Shown here in pieces: positions 1 to 8,156 of a stretch of 64,000 bases of DNA. The notes under the pieces were generated by a model. The model ran no database searches. It was given only the letters and a program-made list of their open reading frames with translations, and was not told the DNA's origin. The position numbers and the translations under genes were made by a program. Each line of letters begins with the position of its first letter. Position 1 is the first letter of the stretch. Source of the stretch: Rhizobiales bacterium 65-79 (GTDB lineage Bacteria > Pseudomonadota > Alphaproteobacteria > Rhizobiales > Rhizobiaceae); assembly GCA_001896885.1 (NCBI GenBank), contig MKRJ01000044.1:1-64000 (forward strand). Reading direction: 5' to 3'.

Positions 1-488
1 ACGACGCGGATGCCGCCTTCCTGCGGCACGATCAGGAGTTCGCCGTCGGCGTTGAAGAAATGATCGTCCACCATGGAGACGTTCGCGACATAGACATGGG
101 CGGCCATGCCGCTCTGGCCGAGCGCGTCGCCGGCGGTCGTCATGGTGCGGATGCCGGAGAGGAAATCCGTCTCCTCATTCGGCATCGGCGTCGGGTTCCA
201 GCGGAGTTGGCCGAGCGCGAGTTCGTGGTCGCCGAGGTTGGGCGCCGTCTTCCAGTTCTCGAAGGAAGCCGCCTTGAAGCGGCCGGTGTGCTTGACGCTC
301 GGGCGGATACGGTAGAGCCAGGAGCGCTCGTTGGTGCCGCGCGGCGCGGTGAAGGGCGAACCCGAAAGCTGCTCCGCATAGAGCCCGTAGGCGGGGCGCT
401 GCGGCGAGTTCATGCCCTGCGGCAGCGAACCCTTCAGCGTTTCCGTTTCGAAGTCATTGCCGAAGCCCGGCATATAGCGAAGCGTCAT
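1..488 (-). CDS. hmgA: homogentisate 1,2-dioxygenase, 5' part only (runs off the window)
   Basis: Translating the minus strand from the ATG at 488 gives an open frame to the window edge, about 162 residues. It opens [16 protein letters not shown] and carries [17 protein letters not shown] and the stretch [12 protein letters not shown], which are typical of the N-terminal half of homogentisate dioxygenase. The enzyme opens the ring of homogentisate to maleylacetoacetate in tyrosine and phenylalanine breakdown, using ferrous iron. The iron ligands lie in the C-terminal half, outside the window. The gene is divergent from a MarR regulator with about 80 bases between the two starts, so it is probably controlled by it. 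Identity is clear; only the 3' part cannot be judged. Confidence 0.93.
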   Translation of the reverse strand, partial: MTLRYMPGFGNDFETETLKGSLPQGMNSPQRPAYGLYAEQLSGSPFTAPRGTNERSWLYRIRPSVKHTGRFKAASFENWKTAPNLGDHELALGQLRWNPTPMPNEETDFLSGIRTMTTAGDALGQSGMAAHVYVANVSMVDDHFFNADGELLIVPQEGGIRV

Positions 489-517
489 GATCGCCTCCCT
501 TGATTTGACCGATTGGC

Positions 518-556
518 TGGTTTGTTGCATTTGTAACCATCGAGAATGTAACCATC
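518..556. promoter_or_regulatory. candidate MarR operator between hmgA and the regulator
   Basis: An inverted pair TGGTT (518-522) and AACCA (535-539) is followed by a second copy of TGTAACCATC: the copies are at 532-541 and 547-556, 15 bases apart. The direct and inverted repeats sit exactly between two divergent genes. This is the usual arrangement for an autoregulated MarR-family operator. Binding is inferred, not shown. Confidence 0.5.
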
Positions 557-570
557 AAGCGGTGGTATTC

Positions 571-1203
571 ATGGCCGAAGACAAGCGTCGAACATCGCAT
601 GCCGACATCCCCGGCGCGGAGCCTTTAACGCCGCCCTCTAACACGGCACAGATGAGCGCGAACGAAGATCGTGCGCCTGCCGCGCCCTTACAGGGAGGTC
701 GCGGCGAAGCCGCGCGTGGGGGTAAGAGGTCCGACGACATCCTCGTCCTGGAGAATTTCCTGCCCTACCGGCTCATGCGGCTTTCCGAGGCCGTCAGCCG
801 CGAATTCGCCAAGGCATACCACGATCGATATGGAATGACGCGGCCCGAATGGCGGGTCTTCGCCACGCTCGGCCAGTACGGCACGATGACGGCGACCGCC
901 ATCGGCGCGCATTCGGCCATGCACAAGACCAAGGTGTCGCGGGCCGTCGCGGCGCTGGAAAAGCGCAAATGGCTGGCGCGGGAAACCGATCCTGCCGACC
1001 GCCGGATCGATCGGTTGACGCTGACGAAACCCGGCCGAGCAGCCTATCGCGACATGGTGCCGGTGGCGCGGGAATTCGAGCGCTGGCTTTCGAAGGCCAT
1101 GGGCGCCGCCCGCTTCGCGGAACTGGACTACGGCCTCAAACGGCTGGACGAATTCCTGCATGGCTCTGCAGGGACTCTCATCAAAGTGCCACAGAGCAAT
1201 TGA
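571..1203 (+). CDS. MarR family transcriptional regulator, probable regulator of hmgA
   Basis: A 210-residue protein if started at the ATG at 571; the frame is open from 487 and another ATG lies at 652. The winged-helix core covers roughly residues 60-200. It includes the recognition region HKTKVSRAVAALEKR and the wing DPADRRIDRLTLT, matching the DxRxxR pattern of MarR proteins. The family binds palindromic operators as dimers and usually releases DNA on binding an aromatic ligand. Being divergent from hmgA, the likely signal is homogentisate or a related acid (inference). The N-terminal tail of about 55 residues is longer than in most MarR proteins and includes PLQGGRGEAARGGK, which looks like translated palindromic-repeat DNA at 685-725. 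Confidence 0.85.
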   Translation: MAEDKRRTSHADIPGAEPLTPPSNTAQMSANEDRAPAAPLQGGRGEAARGGKRSDDILVLENFLPYRLMRLSEAVSREFAKAYHDRYGMTRPEWRVFATLGQYGTMTATAIGAHSAMHKTKVSRAVAALEKRKWLARETDPADRRIDRLTLTKPGRAAYRDMVPVAREFERWLSKAMGAARFAELDYGLKRLDEFLHGSAGTLIKVPQSN

Positions 1204-1228
1204 CATCATATACGATGTCACCAATATT
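1200..1228 (+). promoter_or_regulatory. promoter with internal palindromic operator for the PIN/RHH toxin-antitoxin pair
   Basis: TTGACA at 1200-1205 is followed after 17 bases by AATATT at 1223-1228, a plausible sigma-70 promoter. TGACATC (1201-1207) and GATGTCA (1214-1220) are perfect 7-base inverted arms separated by six bases, lying over the -35 box and spacer. A repressor bound there would block the promoter, as expected for autoregulation by an RHH antitoxin. The left arm overlaps the stop codon of the marR gene. Confidence 0.6.
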
Positions 1229-1233
1229 AAGGC

Positions 1234-1656
1234 GTGCGCCTTGTGTTGGACACCAGCATCATAGTTTCAGGCTTGAGGAGTCCCGGCGGCGCATCGGCGG
1301 AGCTTTTACGGCGCCTCAGGTTCGGTCAAGGTCAACTCCTGTTAAGTGTTCCGCTGCTTCTGGAATATGAGGCAGTTTGCTGTCGGCCAGAGCATTTGGA
1401 AGCGTCGGAATTGACGGGAAAGGAAGTCAATCAGGTGCTGGACGTCCTCGTGGCCATTTCAGAACCAGTCGAGATCAAATTCCTATGGCGGCCGCAATTA
1501 AGGGATGCGGCGGACGAGATGGTACTGGAAACGGCGATAAACGGCAGGGCAGACGCGATCGTTACCTTTAACGAGAGGGACTTCAGGCCGGTACCGGGAT
1601 TATTCGGTGTATCGATCCTGCAGCCGAAAAAAGTCATCGACAGGATCATCTTATGA
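1234..1656 (+). CDS. PIN-domain toxin of a type II toxin-antitoxin pair
   Basis: A 140-residue PIN-domain protein starting at GTG. It begins MRLVLDTSIIVSGLRSPGGA, with the first acidic residue D6, then E44, D94 and a final NERDF motif with D116. This matches the acidic quartet of PIN ribonucleases, in the COG1569-like group of putative toxins. Such proteins are Mg-dependent endoribonucleases that cleave structured RNA when free of antitoxin. The next gene overlaps its stop by four bases (ATGA) and is a small ribbon-helix-helix-type protein. The toxin comes first, which is less usual than antitoxin first. Base composition is visibly lower in GC than the flanks, consistent with recent acquisition. 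Confidence 0.8.
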   Translation: MRLVLDTSIIVSGLRSPGGASAELLRRLRFGQGQLLLSVPLLLEYEAVCCRPEHLEASELTGKEVNQVLDVLVAISEPVEIKFLWRPQLRDAADEMVLETAINGRADAIVTFNERDFRPVPGLFGVSILQPKKVIDRIIL

Positions 1657-1901
1657 GCAACAAAGTTTCGACGTTCCCACTTCGCCTGCCCCGATCACTG
1701 AAGAGTGCGGTGGAGCAGATCGCCCAGGAAGATGGCACCAGCGTCAATCAGTTCGTCGTTACTGCACTGGCCGAAAAGATTTCGGCGCTGAAAACGGCGG
1801 AAATTTTCGCCGAAAGAAAGCAGCGAGCCGACTTCGAGGCTTTCGACCGTATTATGAATCGAAGGGACGGGCAAAAACCAGCAACAGAAGATAGTCTCTG
1901 A
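1653..1901 (+). CDS. ribbon-helix-helix type antitoxin partner of the PIN protein
   Basis: An 82-residue protein overlapping the PIN gene by ATGA at 1653-1656, so the two are translationally coupled. The N-terminal segment VSTFPLRLPRSLKSAVEQIA followed by DGTSVNQFVVTALAEKI has the strand-helix-helix pattern of Arc/MetJ-type DNA-binding antitoxins. The rest is a charged tail that would bind the toxin. It probably binds the 7-6-7 palindrome at 1201-1220. The function is inferred from fold pattern and context; the exact family is not certain. Confidence 0.72.
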   Translation: MSNKVSTFPLRLPRSLKSAVEQIAQEDGTSVNQFVVTALAEKISALKTAEIFAERKQRADFEAFDRIMNRRDGQKPATEDSL

Positions 1902-1976
1902 GAGACGGCTCTTTGGCTGGATGGTCTGCACTTTTGTCGAGAATTGCGCCGAGGAAGAGCCTGACCGGCACCAACC

Positions 1977-3011
1977 TCACCAGTCCATCACCACCTTGCC
2001 GGAGTTTCCGCTCCGCATGGCGTCGAAGCCCTCCTGGAAATCGTCGATGCCGATACGGTGCGTGATGAGGCCCGATACGTCGAGCGGACCCTGCACCAGG
2101 GCGATCATCTTGTACCAGGTCTCGAACATCTCGCGGCCGTAGATGCCCTTCAGGGTCAGCATCTTGAAGATGACCTTGTTCCAGTCGATCTCGAAGCCGG
2201 TCGGCGCAATGCCGAGGATGGCGATCCTGCCGCCATTGTTCATGGTATCGATCATGTCGCGGAAAGCGGGCGCGGCGCCCGACATCTCCAGCCCGACATC
2301 GAAGCCTTCCTTCATGCCTTCCTGGCGCATCACCTCGCGGAGATTTTCCTTCGAAGCGTCGACCACGTGATGGATGCCGAGCTTCCTCGCCAGTTCCAGC
2401 CGATGCGGGTTGACATCGGTGATGACCACCTTGCGGGCGCCGACCGCCTGCGCCACCAGCGCGCCCATGATGCCGATCGGTCCGGCGCCGGTGACCAGCA
2501 CGTCCTCGCCGACGAGATCGAAGGAAAGCGCGGTATGCACCGCATTGCCGAGCGGATCGAAGATCGCGGCGACCTCGTCCGGAATATCGTCCGGGATCGG
2601 CACGACATTGTGCTGGGGGATCGCCACATATTCGGCGAAGGCGCCGGGGCGATTGACGCCCACGCCCTCGGTATTGCGGCAGAGATGCCCCCTGCCTGCC
2701 CGGCAGTTGCGGCAATGGCCGCAGACGATGTGTCCCTCGCCGGAGACACGCTGGCCACGTTTGTATTCGATGACGGCGGAGCCGACATCGGCCACCTCGC
2801 CGACGAATTCGTGGCCGGTCACCATCGGCACCGGCACGGTCTTTGCCGCCCATTTGTCCCAATTGTAGATGTGTACGTCCGTGCCGCAGATCGCCGTCTT
2901 CCGCACCTTGATCAGCACGTCGTTCGGGCCGATGTCGGGGACCGGCACCTGTTCCATCCAGATGCCGGGCTCGGCCTTCGCCTTCACCAGCGCCTTCATC
3001 ATGTTGGACAT
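1977..3011 (-). CDS. tdh: L-threonine 3-dehydrogenase
   Basis: A 344-residue zinc-dependent medium-chain dehydrogenase that oxidises L-threonine to 2-amino-3-ketobutyrate with NAD+. Residues [17 protein letters not shown] contain catalytic zinc ligand C42, and GHEF gives H67-E68. C97, C100, C103 and C111 form the structural zinc site in [14 protein letters not shown]. The Rossmann motif [10 protein letters not shown] follows. Length and sequence closely match E. coli Tdh (341 residues). The start at 3011 has GGAAAG about seven bases upstream. It lies downstream of kbl on the same strand with one small gene between, forming the standard threonine-to-glycine pathway. Confidence 0.96.
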   Translation of the reverse strand: MSNMMKALVKAKAEPGIWMEQVPVPDIGPNDVLIKVRKTAICGTDVHIYNWDKWAAKTVPVPMVTGHEFVGEVADVGSAVIEYKRGQRVSGEGHIVCGHCRNCRAGRGHLCRNTEGVGVNRPGAFAEYVAIPQHNVVPIPDDIPDEVAAIFDPLGNAVHTALSFDLVGEDVLVTGAGPIGIMGALVAQAVGARKVVITDVNPHRLELARKLGIHHVVDASKENLREVMRQEGMKEGFDVGLEMSGAAPAFRDMIDTMNNGGRIAILGIAPTGFEIDWNKVIFKMLTLKGIYGREMFETWYKMIALVQGPLDVSGLITHRIGIDDFQEGFDAMRSGNSGKVVMDW

Positions 3012-3028
3012 GCGATGTTCTTTCCGGT

Positions 3029-3649
3029 CTAGGGACGCGTCACGAAGGCATAGGCGAAGGCCGGACCACCGCGCGGGCCGAAGGCCTGCCTGATCCAGAA
3101 GAGCGCGAGCGGCTCCAGCAGCCGCGCGGCGGAAAGCGGTCCCGCATCGACCGCCTCGAAACCCAGAGAATCGGCCAGGCGCGAGACGACCTCCTTCGCT
3201 TCCGCGTCGTCTCCGGCGACCGGCATCATCGGTTTCACCGGAAAGGCTGAAGCCTTGTCCATATTGTCGGCTCCGGTGGTGTTGAATGCCTTCACGACCC
3301 GCGCGCCGCGGGCAAGCCGGGCCACGGCCTCGCCCGCAGAATCGTCGTAGCCGAAGGCGAGATCGAGATTCTCGTCGAGCGGATTAGTGGCGTCTACCAG
3401 TATCTTGCCGGCAAGCGCGCCGGCGCCCTTCAAGGCGCCCTCGACGGCCGGCCACGGGACGGCAAGTACGATCACGTCCCCCTTGCCCGCATCCGCCAGC
3501 CCGGCGACGGAAAATCCGGCGGCCTTCGCCTTGCTCGCCGAATCGCTCTCTGGATCGCGCAGGGCGAAACCCGGTTCGTGCCCGGCCTTTTTCCAGCCCC
3601 TGGCGAGCGCAGTGCCGACGTTGCCGGCACCGATGATGGTGATGCGCAT
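3029..3649 (-). CDS. NAD(P)-binding oxidoreductase of the F420-dependent NADP reductase-like family
   Basis: A 206-residue Rossmann-fold protein. It opens [25 protein letters not shown], with the GxGxxG nucleotide-binding motif at residues 7-12. [16 protein letters not shown] and VDATNPLDE follow, the pattern seen in PF03807 dinucleotide-binding proteins. The late motif [11 protein letters not shown] is shared with the F420:NADP reductase group. Most bacterial members are of unknown substrate and do not use F420. It sits between kbl and tdh, 17 bases upstream of the tdh start codon and 70 bases after the kbl stop, so it is probably co-transcribed with threonine catabolism. No substrate can be named from sequence. 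Confidence 0.75.
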   Translation of the reverse strand: MRITIIGAGNVGTALARGWKKAGHEPGFALRDPESDSASKAKAAGFSVAGLADAGKGDVIVLAVPWPAVEGALKGAGALAGKILVDATNPLDENLDLAFGYDDSAGEAVARLARGARVVKAFNTTGADNMDKASAFPVKPMMPVAGDDAEAKEVVSRLADSLGFEAVDAGPLSAARLLEPLALFWIRQAFGPRGGPAFAYAFVTRP

Positions 3650-3719
3650 ACCCAGCTCCTATCAATCGTTGCAGCGGAGATATAGGGTGTGGCGAGGCCT
3701 TCCCGCCATATTCGTCCGG

Positions 3720-4916
3720 TCACCTCCCCGCCCCGATCACCCCCATCTCGCGCCCCACCTTTCCGAATGCCTCGATCGCCCGGTCGATGTCGGAACTGTC
3801 GTGGCCGGCCGACATCTGCGTGCGGATGCGCGCCTGTCCCTTCGGCACCACGGGGAAGGAAAAGCCGATGACGTAGATGCCGTGATCGAGCAGCCGCGCG
3901 GCCATTTCCTGGGCCAGTTTCGCCTCGCCGAGCATGACCGGAATGATCGGATGATCGGCGCCCGCAAGCGTGAACCCGAGCTTCGTCATGCCGTCGCGGA
4001 AGCGTTCGGCATTGGCATAGAGCCTTCTCCTCATATCGTCCCCGGAAGCCACCATGTCGAGAACCTTGAGAGAGGCTACGGCGATGACCGGCGCGAGCGT
4101 GTTGGAGAAGAGATAGGGCCTCGAACGCTGGCGCAGCCAGTCGATCACCACCGCCTTGCCCGACGTATAGCCGCCCGACGCGCCGCCGAGCGCCTTGCCG
4201 AGCGTGCCGGTCACGATATCGACCCGGCCTTCCACGCCGCAGGCCTCCGGCGTGCCGCGACCGTGCGCTCCGACGAAACCGACGGCATGGCTGTCGTCCA
4301 CCATCACCATGGCGTCGTATTTTTCGGCAAGGTCGCAGATGCCCTTCAGATTGGCGATGATGCCATCCATGGAGAAGACGCCGTCGGTGGCGATCAGCCT
4401 GAAACGGCAATCGGCGGCCTCCTTCAGCCTGGCCTCAAGATCGGCCATATCATTGTTGGCGTAGCGATAGCGCTTCGCCTTCGACAGGCGCACTCCATCG
4501 ATGATCGAGGCGTGATTGAGCGCGTCGGAGATAACAGCGTCCTCTTCGGAAAGCAGCGTCTCGAACAGGCCGCCATTGGCGTCGAAACAGGAGGAATAGA
4601 GGATCGTGTCCTGCATGCCGAGGAAAGCCGAGATCTTCTGCTCGAGCAGCTTATGGCCTTCCTGCGTGCCGCAGATGAAGCGTACCGAGGCCATGCCGTA
4701 GCCATAACGGTCGAGCGCCTCCTTGGCCGCCTCGACGATCGCGGAACTGTCGGCAAGGCCGAGATAGTTGTTGGCGCAGAAATTGATCACGTCGCGCCCG
4801 GCGGAGCGGATGTGGGCCAGTTGCGGCGAGGTGATCACCCGCTCGCTCTTGTAGAGGCCCCCTTCCTTGAGGCCGGCGAGCTCGGATTCGATATGGGAAA
4901 GAAATGCCTGCGTCAT
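3720..4916 (-). CDS. kbl: glycine C-acetyltransferase (2-amino-3-ketobutyrate CoA ligase)
   Basis: A 398-residue PLP enzyme of the alpha-oxoamine synthase group. It cleaves 2-amino-3-ketobutyrate with CoA to glycine and acetyl-CoA. Visible motifs are [12 protein letters not shown] near residue 45, the Asp motif [12 protein letters not shown] and the PLP lysine region [16 protein letters not shown] near residue 240. Length equals that of E. coli Kbl (398). It is the first gene of a minus-strand run followed by an oxidoreductase and tdh. No regulatory site stands out upstream. Confidence 0.95.
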   Translation of the reverse strand: MTQAFLSHIESELAGLKEGGLYKSERVITSPQLAHIRSAGRDVINFCANNYLGLADSSAIVEAAKEALDRYGYGMASVRFICGTQEGHKLLEQKISAFLGMQDTILYSSCFDANGGLFETLLSEEDAVISDALNHASIIDGVRLSKAKRYRYANNDMADLEARLKEAADCRFRLIATDGVFSMDGIIANLKGICDLAEKYDAMVMVDDSHAVGFVGAHGRGTPEACGVEGRVDIVTGTLGKALGGASGGYTSGKAVVIDWLRQRSRPYLFSNTLAPVIAVASLKVLDMVASGDDMRRRLYANAERFRDGMTKLGFTLAGADHPIIPVMLGEAKLAQEMAARLLDHGIYVIGFSFPVVPKGQARIRTQMSAGHDSSDIDRAIEAFGKVGREMGVIGAGR

Positions 4917-5009
4917 GGCGTCTCCTCGGTCGCGGGCGAAATGTGGCGCGGAAGGAGAGCCGAGTCCATCGGAAATGCGGCGGCTCCAGATGTTGTGGGT
5001 CAGTCGCTG

Positions 5010-5318
5010 TCAGTCATCGCTCTCAAGGTCGGCCTCGAAATCCTGACCGCCATAGTAGACACCAAGGATGCTCACCAAATCGTTCGTCACCTCAAAGGCC
5101 AGCGTTACGCGACGACGATACCCCACCGTCCGCAAGCTTGGCCGTATGTCGTCCATGCGAACGCCACGCTCCGGGAACATCGAGAGAGAACGGCAATATT
5201 CAATAATGGCGGCCACATAGCTCTCGGCGATTGCCGGTGAGGCTCTTGCGGCGATGTTACGGTATAATTCAAGAAGCTGGGCTTCCGCCTTGGGCGAAAA
5301 GACGACGCGATAAGCCAT
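5010..5318 (-). CDS. RelE/ParE-family toxin
   Basis: A 102-residue small basic-to-neutral protein beginning MAYRVVFSPKAEAQLLELYRN, the usual N-terminus of ParE/RelE toxins (strand, then helix). FPERGVRMDDIRPSLRTVGYRRRVTLAFEV continues the family pattern. ParE proteins poison DNA gyrase, while RelE proteins cleave mRNA on the ribosome; sequence alone does not decide between them here. It lies five bases after the ParD-like gene and is surely co-transcribed with it. The antitoxin-first order is the normal one. Confidence 0.84.
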   Translation of the reverse strand: MAYRVVFSPKAEAQLLELYRNIAARASPAIAESYVAAIIEYCRSLSMFPERGVRMDDIRPSLRTVGYRRRVTLAFEVTNDLVSILGVYYGGQDFEADLESDD

Positions 5319-5323
5319 CCGGC

Positions 5324-5602
5324 TTAGCGGCTCTTCGCCTGCTGCCTCGCTTCGGCTTTCAACGAAGCCAATACCGCGTCAGGGCTTCGTCCCTTCGACG
5401 GATCGGCCTTCAGCTCGTCATACGCAGCCGCGACTTCCGTGCGCAGCCAATGATCGAGAGCATTGTCGCGCGCCTGCAAGGCCCGCAAACCATCGCGGAT
5501 GACCTCGCTCTCGCTAGCGTATTCGCCGGACGAAACCTTGGTCCTGACCATCTTCGCCATCTCGTTCGGCAGGGTGACGCTGAATTGCTGGGTGCTGCGC
5601 AT
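5324..5602 (-). CDS. ParD-like ribbon-helix-helix antitoxin
   Basis: A 92-residue protein when started at MRSTQQ (5602); the frame also allows a start at 5623. QQFSVTLPNEMAKMVRTKVSSGEYASESEVIRDGLRAL is the classic ParD/CopG-type RHH segment, with the GxYxSxSEVIRDALR signature. It neutralises the downstream RelE/ParE toxin and represses its own promoter. An inverted repeat TAACAC/GTGTTA lies 35 bases upstream of the start. Confidence 0.86.
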   Translation of the reverse strand: MRSTQQFSVTLPNEMAKMVRTKVSSGEYASESEVIRDGLRALQARDNALDHWLRTEVAAAYDELKADPSKGRSPDAVLASLKAEARQQAKSR

Positions 5603-5636
5603 GGGTATCTCATCCCAAATCATGCATAATAGGATT

Positions 5637-5658
5637 TAACACTATCATATATGTGTTA
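5637..5658. promoter_or_regulatory. candidate ParD operator (inverted repeat)
   Basis: TAACAC at 5637-5642 and GTGTTA at 5653-5658 are perfect 6-base inverted arms separated by ten AT-rich bases. The site lies just upstream of the ParD-like gene and would serve autorepression by the toxin-antitoxin complex. This is inferred from position and symmetry. Confidence 0.5.
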
Positions 5659-5722
5659 CACGCGGAACGTTTCCCACACCCTGAAGGAGTGCACAGCCGC
5701 CAACAAACGTGGATGCCTTCGC

Positions 5723-6766
5723 CTAGCGCACGTAGCCCTTGCCGTAATGGCGCTCGATACGCGATTGGACGAGTTCGAAGCAGATCGACATCGCCCAGTA
5801 GATGATCGCCGCCGCGATCAGCATCTCGAAAACGCGGAAATCCCGCTTGCCGATGATCTGCGCGGTCTTGGTCAGCTCCCACACGCCCATCACTGAGACC
5901 AGCGAGGAATCCTTCAGCATCGCGATGAACTGGTTCCCGGTCGGCGGCACGATCAGCCGCATCGCCTGCGGGAAGATGATCTTGCGGAAGGTCAGCCCCG
6001 GCGGCAGGCCGAGCGCCATTGCCGCGTCGCGCTGGCCGTGCGGCACGCCGAGAATGCCGGCGCGGAAGATCTCGGCCATGTAGGCGCCGTAGCAGAGCGA
6101 CAGCGCCAGGATGCCGGAAGGCACGGCGTCGAGCGCGAACTGGCGGCCGAGCGTCGGCAGGCCGAGATAGATCAGATAGACCTGCAGGAGCAGCGGCGTG
6201 CCGCGGAAAAAGGACGTGTAGAAGGTCGAGACGGCGTAGGCGGGGCCCGATTTCGACAGGCGCGCCAGCGCCGCCGCCATCGCAAGGCAGCAGGCGATGG
6301 CGATGGAGATCAGCGACACGTAGAGCGTGGTCACCGCCCCCGTCGTGATCAGGAAGGCGATGTTGGTCTGCCCGGTCTCGCTCTCCTCGAACCAGACGCC
6401 GAGGTCGCGGTTGAAGCTGCCGACGAAAGCGATGAAGAGGAGCAGAAGCTCGATCCAGACGATGACGATCTGGATGCCGAAGGGCAGAAGCCGCACGATC
6501 GCGACGTTCACCCATACCGCCACGGCGATGAGGATGCCGGTCAGGATGTCGAGCGCCAGACCGGGCTGCGTGCCGGGGCCGGTGGCGCCGCCGAGGAGCG
6601 GTGCCAGCAGGCCGCCGACACGGGTGCCGCCCAGCCCCATCCATGACAGCACGACGGCGAGGCAGAAGACGAGGACGAGATCGGCCCGCGTCGGCTTCAG
6701 GTCGAGGAGCCAGGAGCCGCGCGGAGCCTCCGCCTCCGGCTCCATGGATCGGCCGGCGACCGACAC
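5723..6766 (-). CDS. polar amino-acid ABC transporter permease (HisM/GlnP type)
   Basis: A 347-residue membrane protein with the conserved ABC permease domain in its C-terminal two thirds. ITTGAVTTLYVSLISIAIAC, FYTSFFRGTPLLLQVYLIY and the EAA loop PHGQRDAAMALGLPPGLTFRKI are visible. It would form the membrane channel for an amino acid delivered by the adjacent binding protein. Start is GTG at 6766, next to the binding-protein stop; an ATG at 6745 is an alternative. The N-terminal 120 residues contain two or three extra hydrophobic segments, so it is longer than the usual 220-250 residues of this family. No ATPase gene lies beside it in the window. Confidence 0.88.
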   Translation of the reverse strand: MSVAGRSMEPEAEAPRGSWLLDLKPTRADLVLVFCLAVVLSWMGLGGTRVGGLLAPLLGGATGPGTQPGLALDILTGILIAVAVWVNVAIVRLLPFGIQIVIVWIELLLLFIAFVGSFNRDLGVWFEESETGQTNIAFLITTGAVTTLYVSLISIAIACCLAMAAALARLSKSGPAYAVSTFYTSFFRGTPLLLQVYLIYLGLPTLGRQFALDAVPSGILALSLCYGAYMAEIFRAGILGVPHGQRDAAMALGLPPGLTFRKIIFPQAMRLIVPPTGNQFIAMLKDSSLVSVMGVWELTKTAQIIGKRDFRVFEMLIAAAIIYWAMSICFELVQSRIERHYGKGYVR

Positions 6767-6767
6767 G

Positions 6768-7607
6768 TCAGTTGGTCGATTTGGCCGGGGTCGAAAGGTC
6801 GGTGTCGTACCACTTCATGGACAGCTTGGTCAGCGTGCCGTCCTTGTGCATGGCCTCGACGATCTCCTTGATCTTGGCGTCGAATTCGGCGTCGCCCTTG
6901 TCGGTCGCGACCGCCAGCGGCTCGTAGAAGGCCGGATCGCCGACGACCCGCATCGGGTAGCCATTCTTGATCGCGGCCTTGATCGTCGGCAGCGCCGAGA
7001 ACACCGCGTCGAGACGGACGCCGTCGCCGAGCTTCAGATCGTCGAAGGCATTGGTATCGGTGTCGTAGGGTTTGATCTCCTTCGGCGTCACCTGATATTC
7101 GAAGGGCGGCACGCCCTGCGCGTCGATGACGAGATCCTTCTTCAGATAGGCGTCATAGGTGCAGCCGCCGCAGGAGCCGATGATCTTGCCGTTCAACTCG
7201 GAGATCTTGGTGACCTTGGAATCCTTGTGCACGGCGAAGGAGGCCGGCGTGTAGTAGTAGATCGCCGGGAAATCGAGCACTTCGGCGCGCTTCTTGGTGG
7301 GCGTCATCGAGCCGACCGACATGTCCCAGCGGCCGGCCCAGCCGCCGGCGGTGATGACTTCCCAGGCGGGCGTCACGATCTTCAGTTCCGCGCCCATGCG
7401 CTTGGCGATCTCCTTGCCGACATCGACGTCGAAACCGTCCATCTCGTTCTTGTCGTTCAGGAAGGATTGCGGCGGGTATTCGGGGTCCGACGACATGGTC
7501 AGCGTCTTGGTCTTCATGATCCTGTCCAGCGTCTCGCCCGCATGCGCGGGCATCGCCAGCGCAAAGGCAAGCGAGGCGGCCAGAATCGACAGGCCGAAAG
7601 ATTTCAT
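6768..7607 (-). CDS. amino-acid ABC transporter substrate-binding protein
   Basis: A 279-residue periplasmic binding protein of SBP family 3. The start at 7607 gives a signal peptide MKSFGLSILAASLAFALA with cleavage near AHA-GE. DPEYPPQSF, GFDVDVGKEIAKRMG and GRWDMSVGSMTPTKKRAEVLDF are standard for polar amino-acid binding proteins. Three cysteines are not: a SCGGCTYDAY segment holds two of them close together. The frame stays open upstream to 7724, but that part has no signal character. It is translationally adjacent to the permease gene. The ligand cannot be named. Confidence 0.88.
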   Translation of the reverse strand: MKSFGLSILAASLAFALAMPAHAGETLDRIMKTKTLTMSSDPEYPPQSFLNDKNEMDGFDVDVGKEIAKRMGAELKIVTPAWEVITAGGWAGRWDMSVGSMTPTKKRAEVLDFPAIYYYTPASFAVHKDSKVTKISELNGKIIGSCGGCTYDAYLKKDLVIDAQGVPPFEYQVTPKEIKPYDTDTNAFDDLKLGDGVRLDAVFSALPTIKAAIKNGYPMRVVGDPAFYEPLAVATDKGDAEFDAKIKEIVEAMHKDGTLTKLSMKWYDTDLSTPAKSTN

Positions 7608-7781
7608 GATCCCTACTCCCACTATGTTGAAAATCGTTGTTCTTGTTGTTGGCCCGAAGGCTTGGACGATCCTAAAGCGAGTTTCGCCGGAATGGAAAGG
7701 ATTCTGTTGGCTGTCGACTAGCATATGGAAATCGCAGGAGAGGCTGGGGCGCCTCCTATACGGATGACCTTTGCGGTCAGG

Positions 7782-8153
7782 TCACGTTTCAGCATTCCCT
7801 AAAAGAAGCATAATGGTCTTCTGGCAAGCGGGTTCACCATATTTTCTGGCTTGATCCTCGGCTGCGTCCCATTTGGAAAGGAACTTCGCCCTCGCCTCTT
7901 CACTCCAGCATTCCCGCACTTGGCCCAGCGGGACGTCATCGGTTTCGCTGTCAATGCTGACGAAACTAAGAAATGGTTCTTTGGAGCTGTCGAGCCTCGC
8001 CTGATCGAGCAAGCCGCAGATGACCCGGCTGCCCTCAATGTATGAGCATTCGCCACCCAACATTTTCCGTGCAGTGTCCACGATCGATTTGCGGACCGTA
8101 GCGACATAGTCAGCGGCGGCGTTCATCTGGTGAAAAGGCTTTTCTAGAGACAC
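7782..8153 (-). CDS. DUF2489-like hypothetical protein
   Basis: A 123-residue protein with ARKMLGGECSYIEGSRVICGLL followed by ECWSEEARAKFLSKWDAAEDQARKYG. The motif of an EGSR...IC block resembles the DUF2489 family, a small uncharacterised bacterial family; this match is from memory. There is no signal peptide or membrane segment. Codon use is less GC-rich than the neighbouring acyl-CoA dehydrogenase, and it stands alone, three bases downstream of that gene. It may be an acquired gene. No function can be assigned. Confidence 0.55.
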   Translation of the reverse strand: MSLEKPFHQMNAAADYVATVRKSIVDTARKMLGGECSYIEGSRVICGLLDQARLDSSKEPFLSFVSIDSETDDVPLGQVRECWSEEARAKFLSKWDAAEDQARKYGEPACQKTIMLLLGNAET

Positions 8154-8156
8154 CCT

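Noticed and set aside
3387..5240. A 617-residue open frame on the plus strand over kbl and the oxidoreductase
   Set aside because: It is antisense to well-recognised genes and has the low-complexity R/H/D-rich composition of a high-GC shadow frame.
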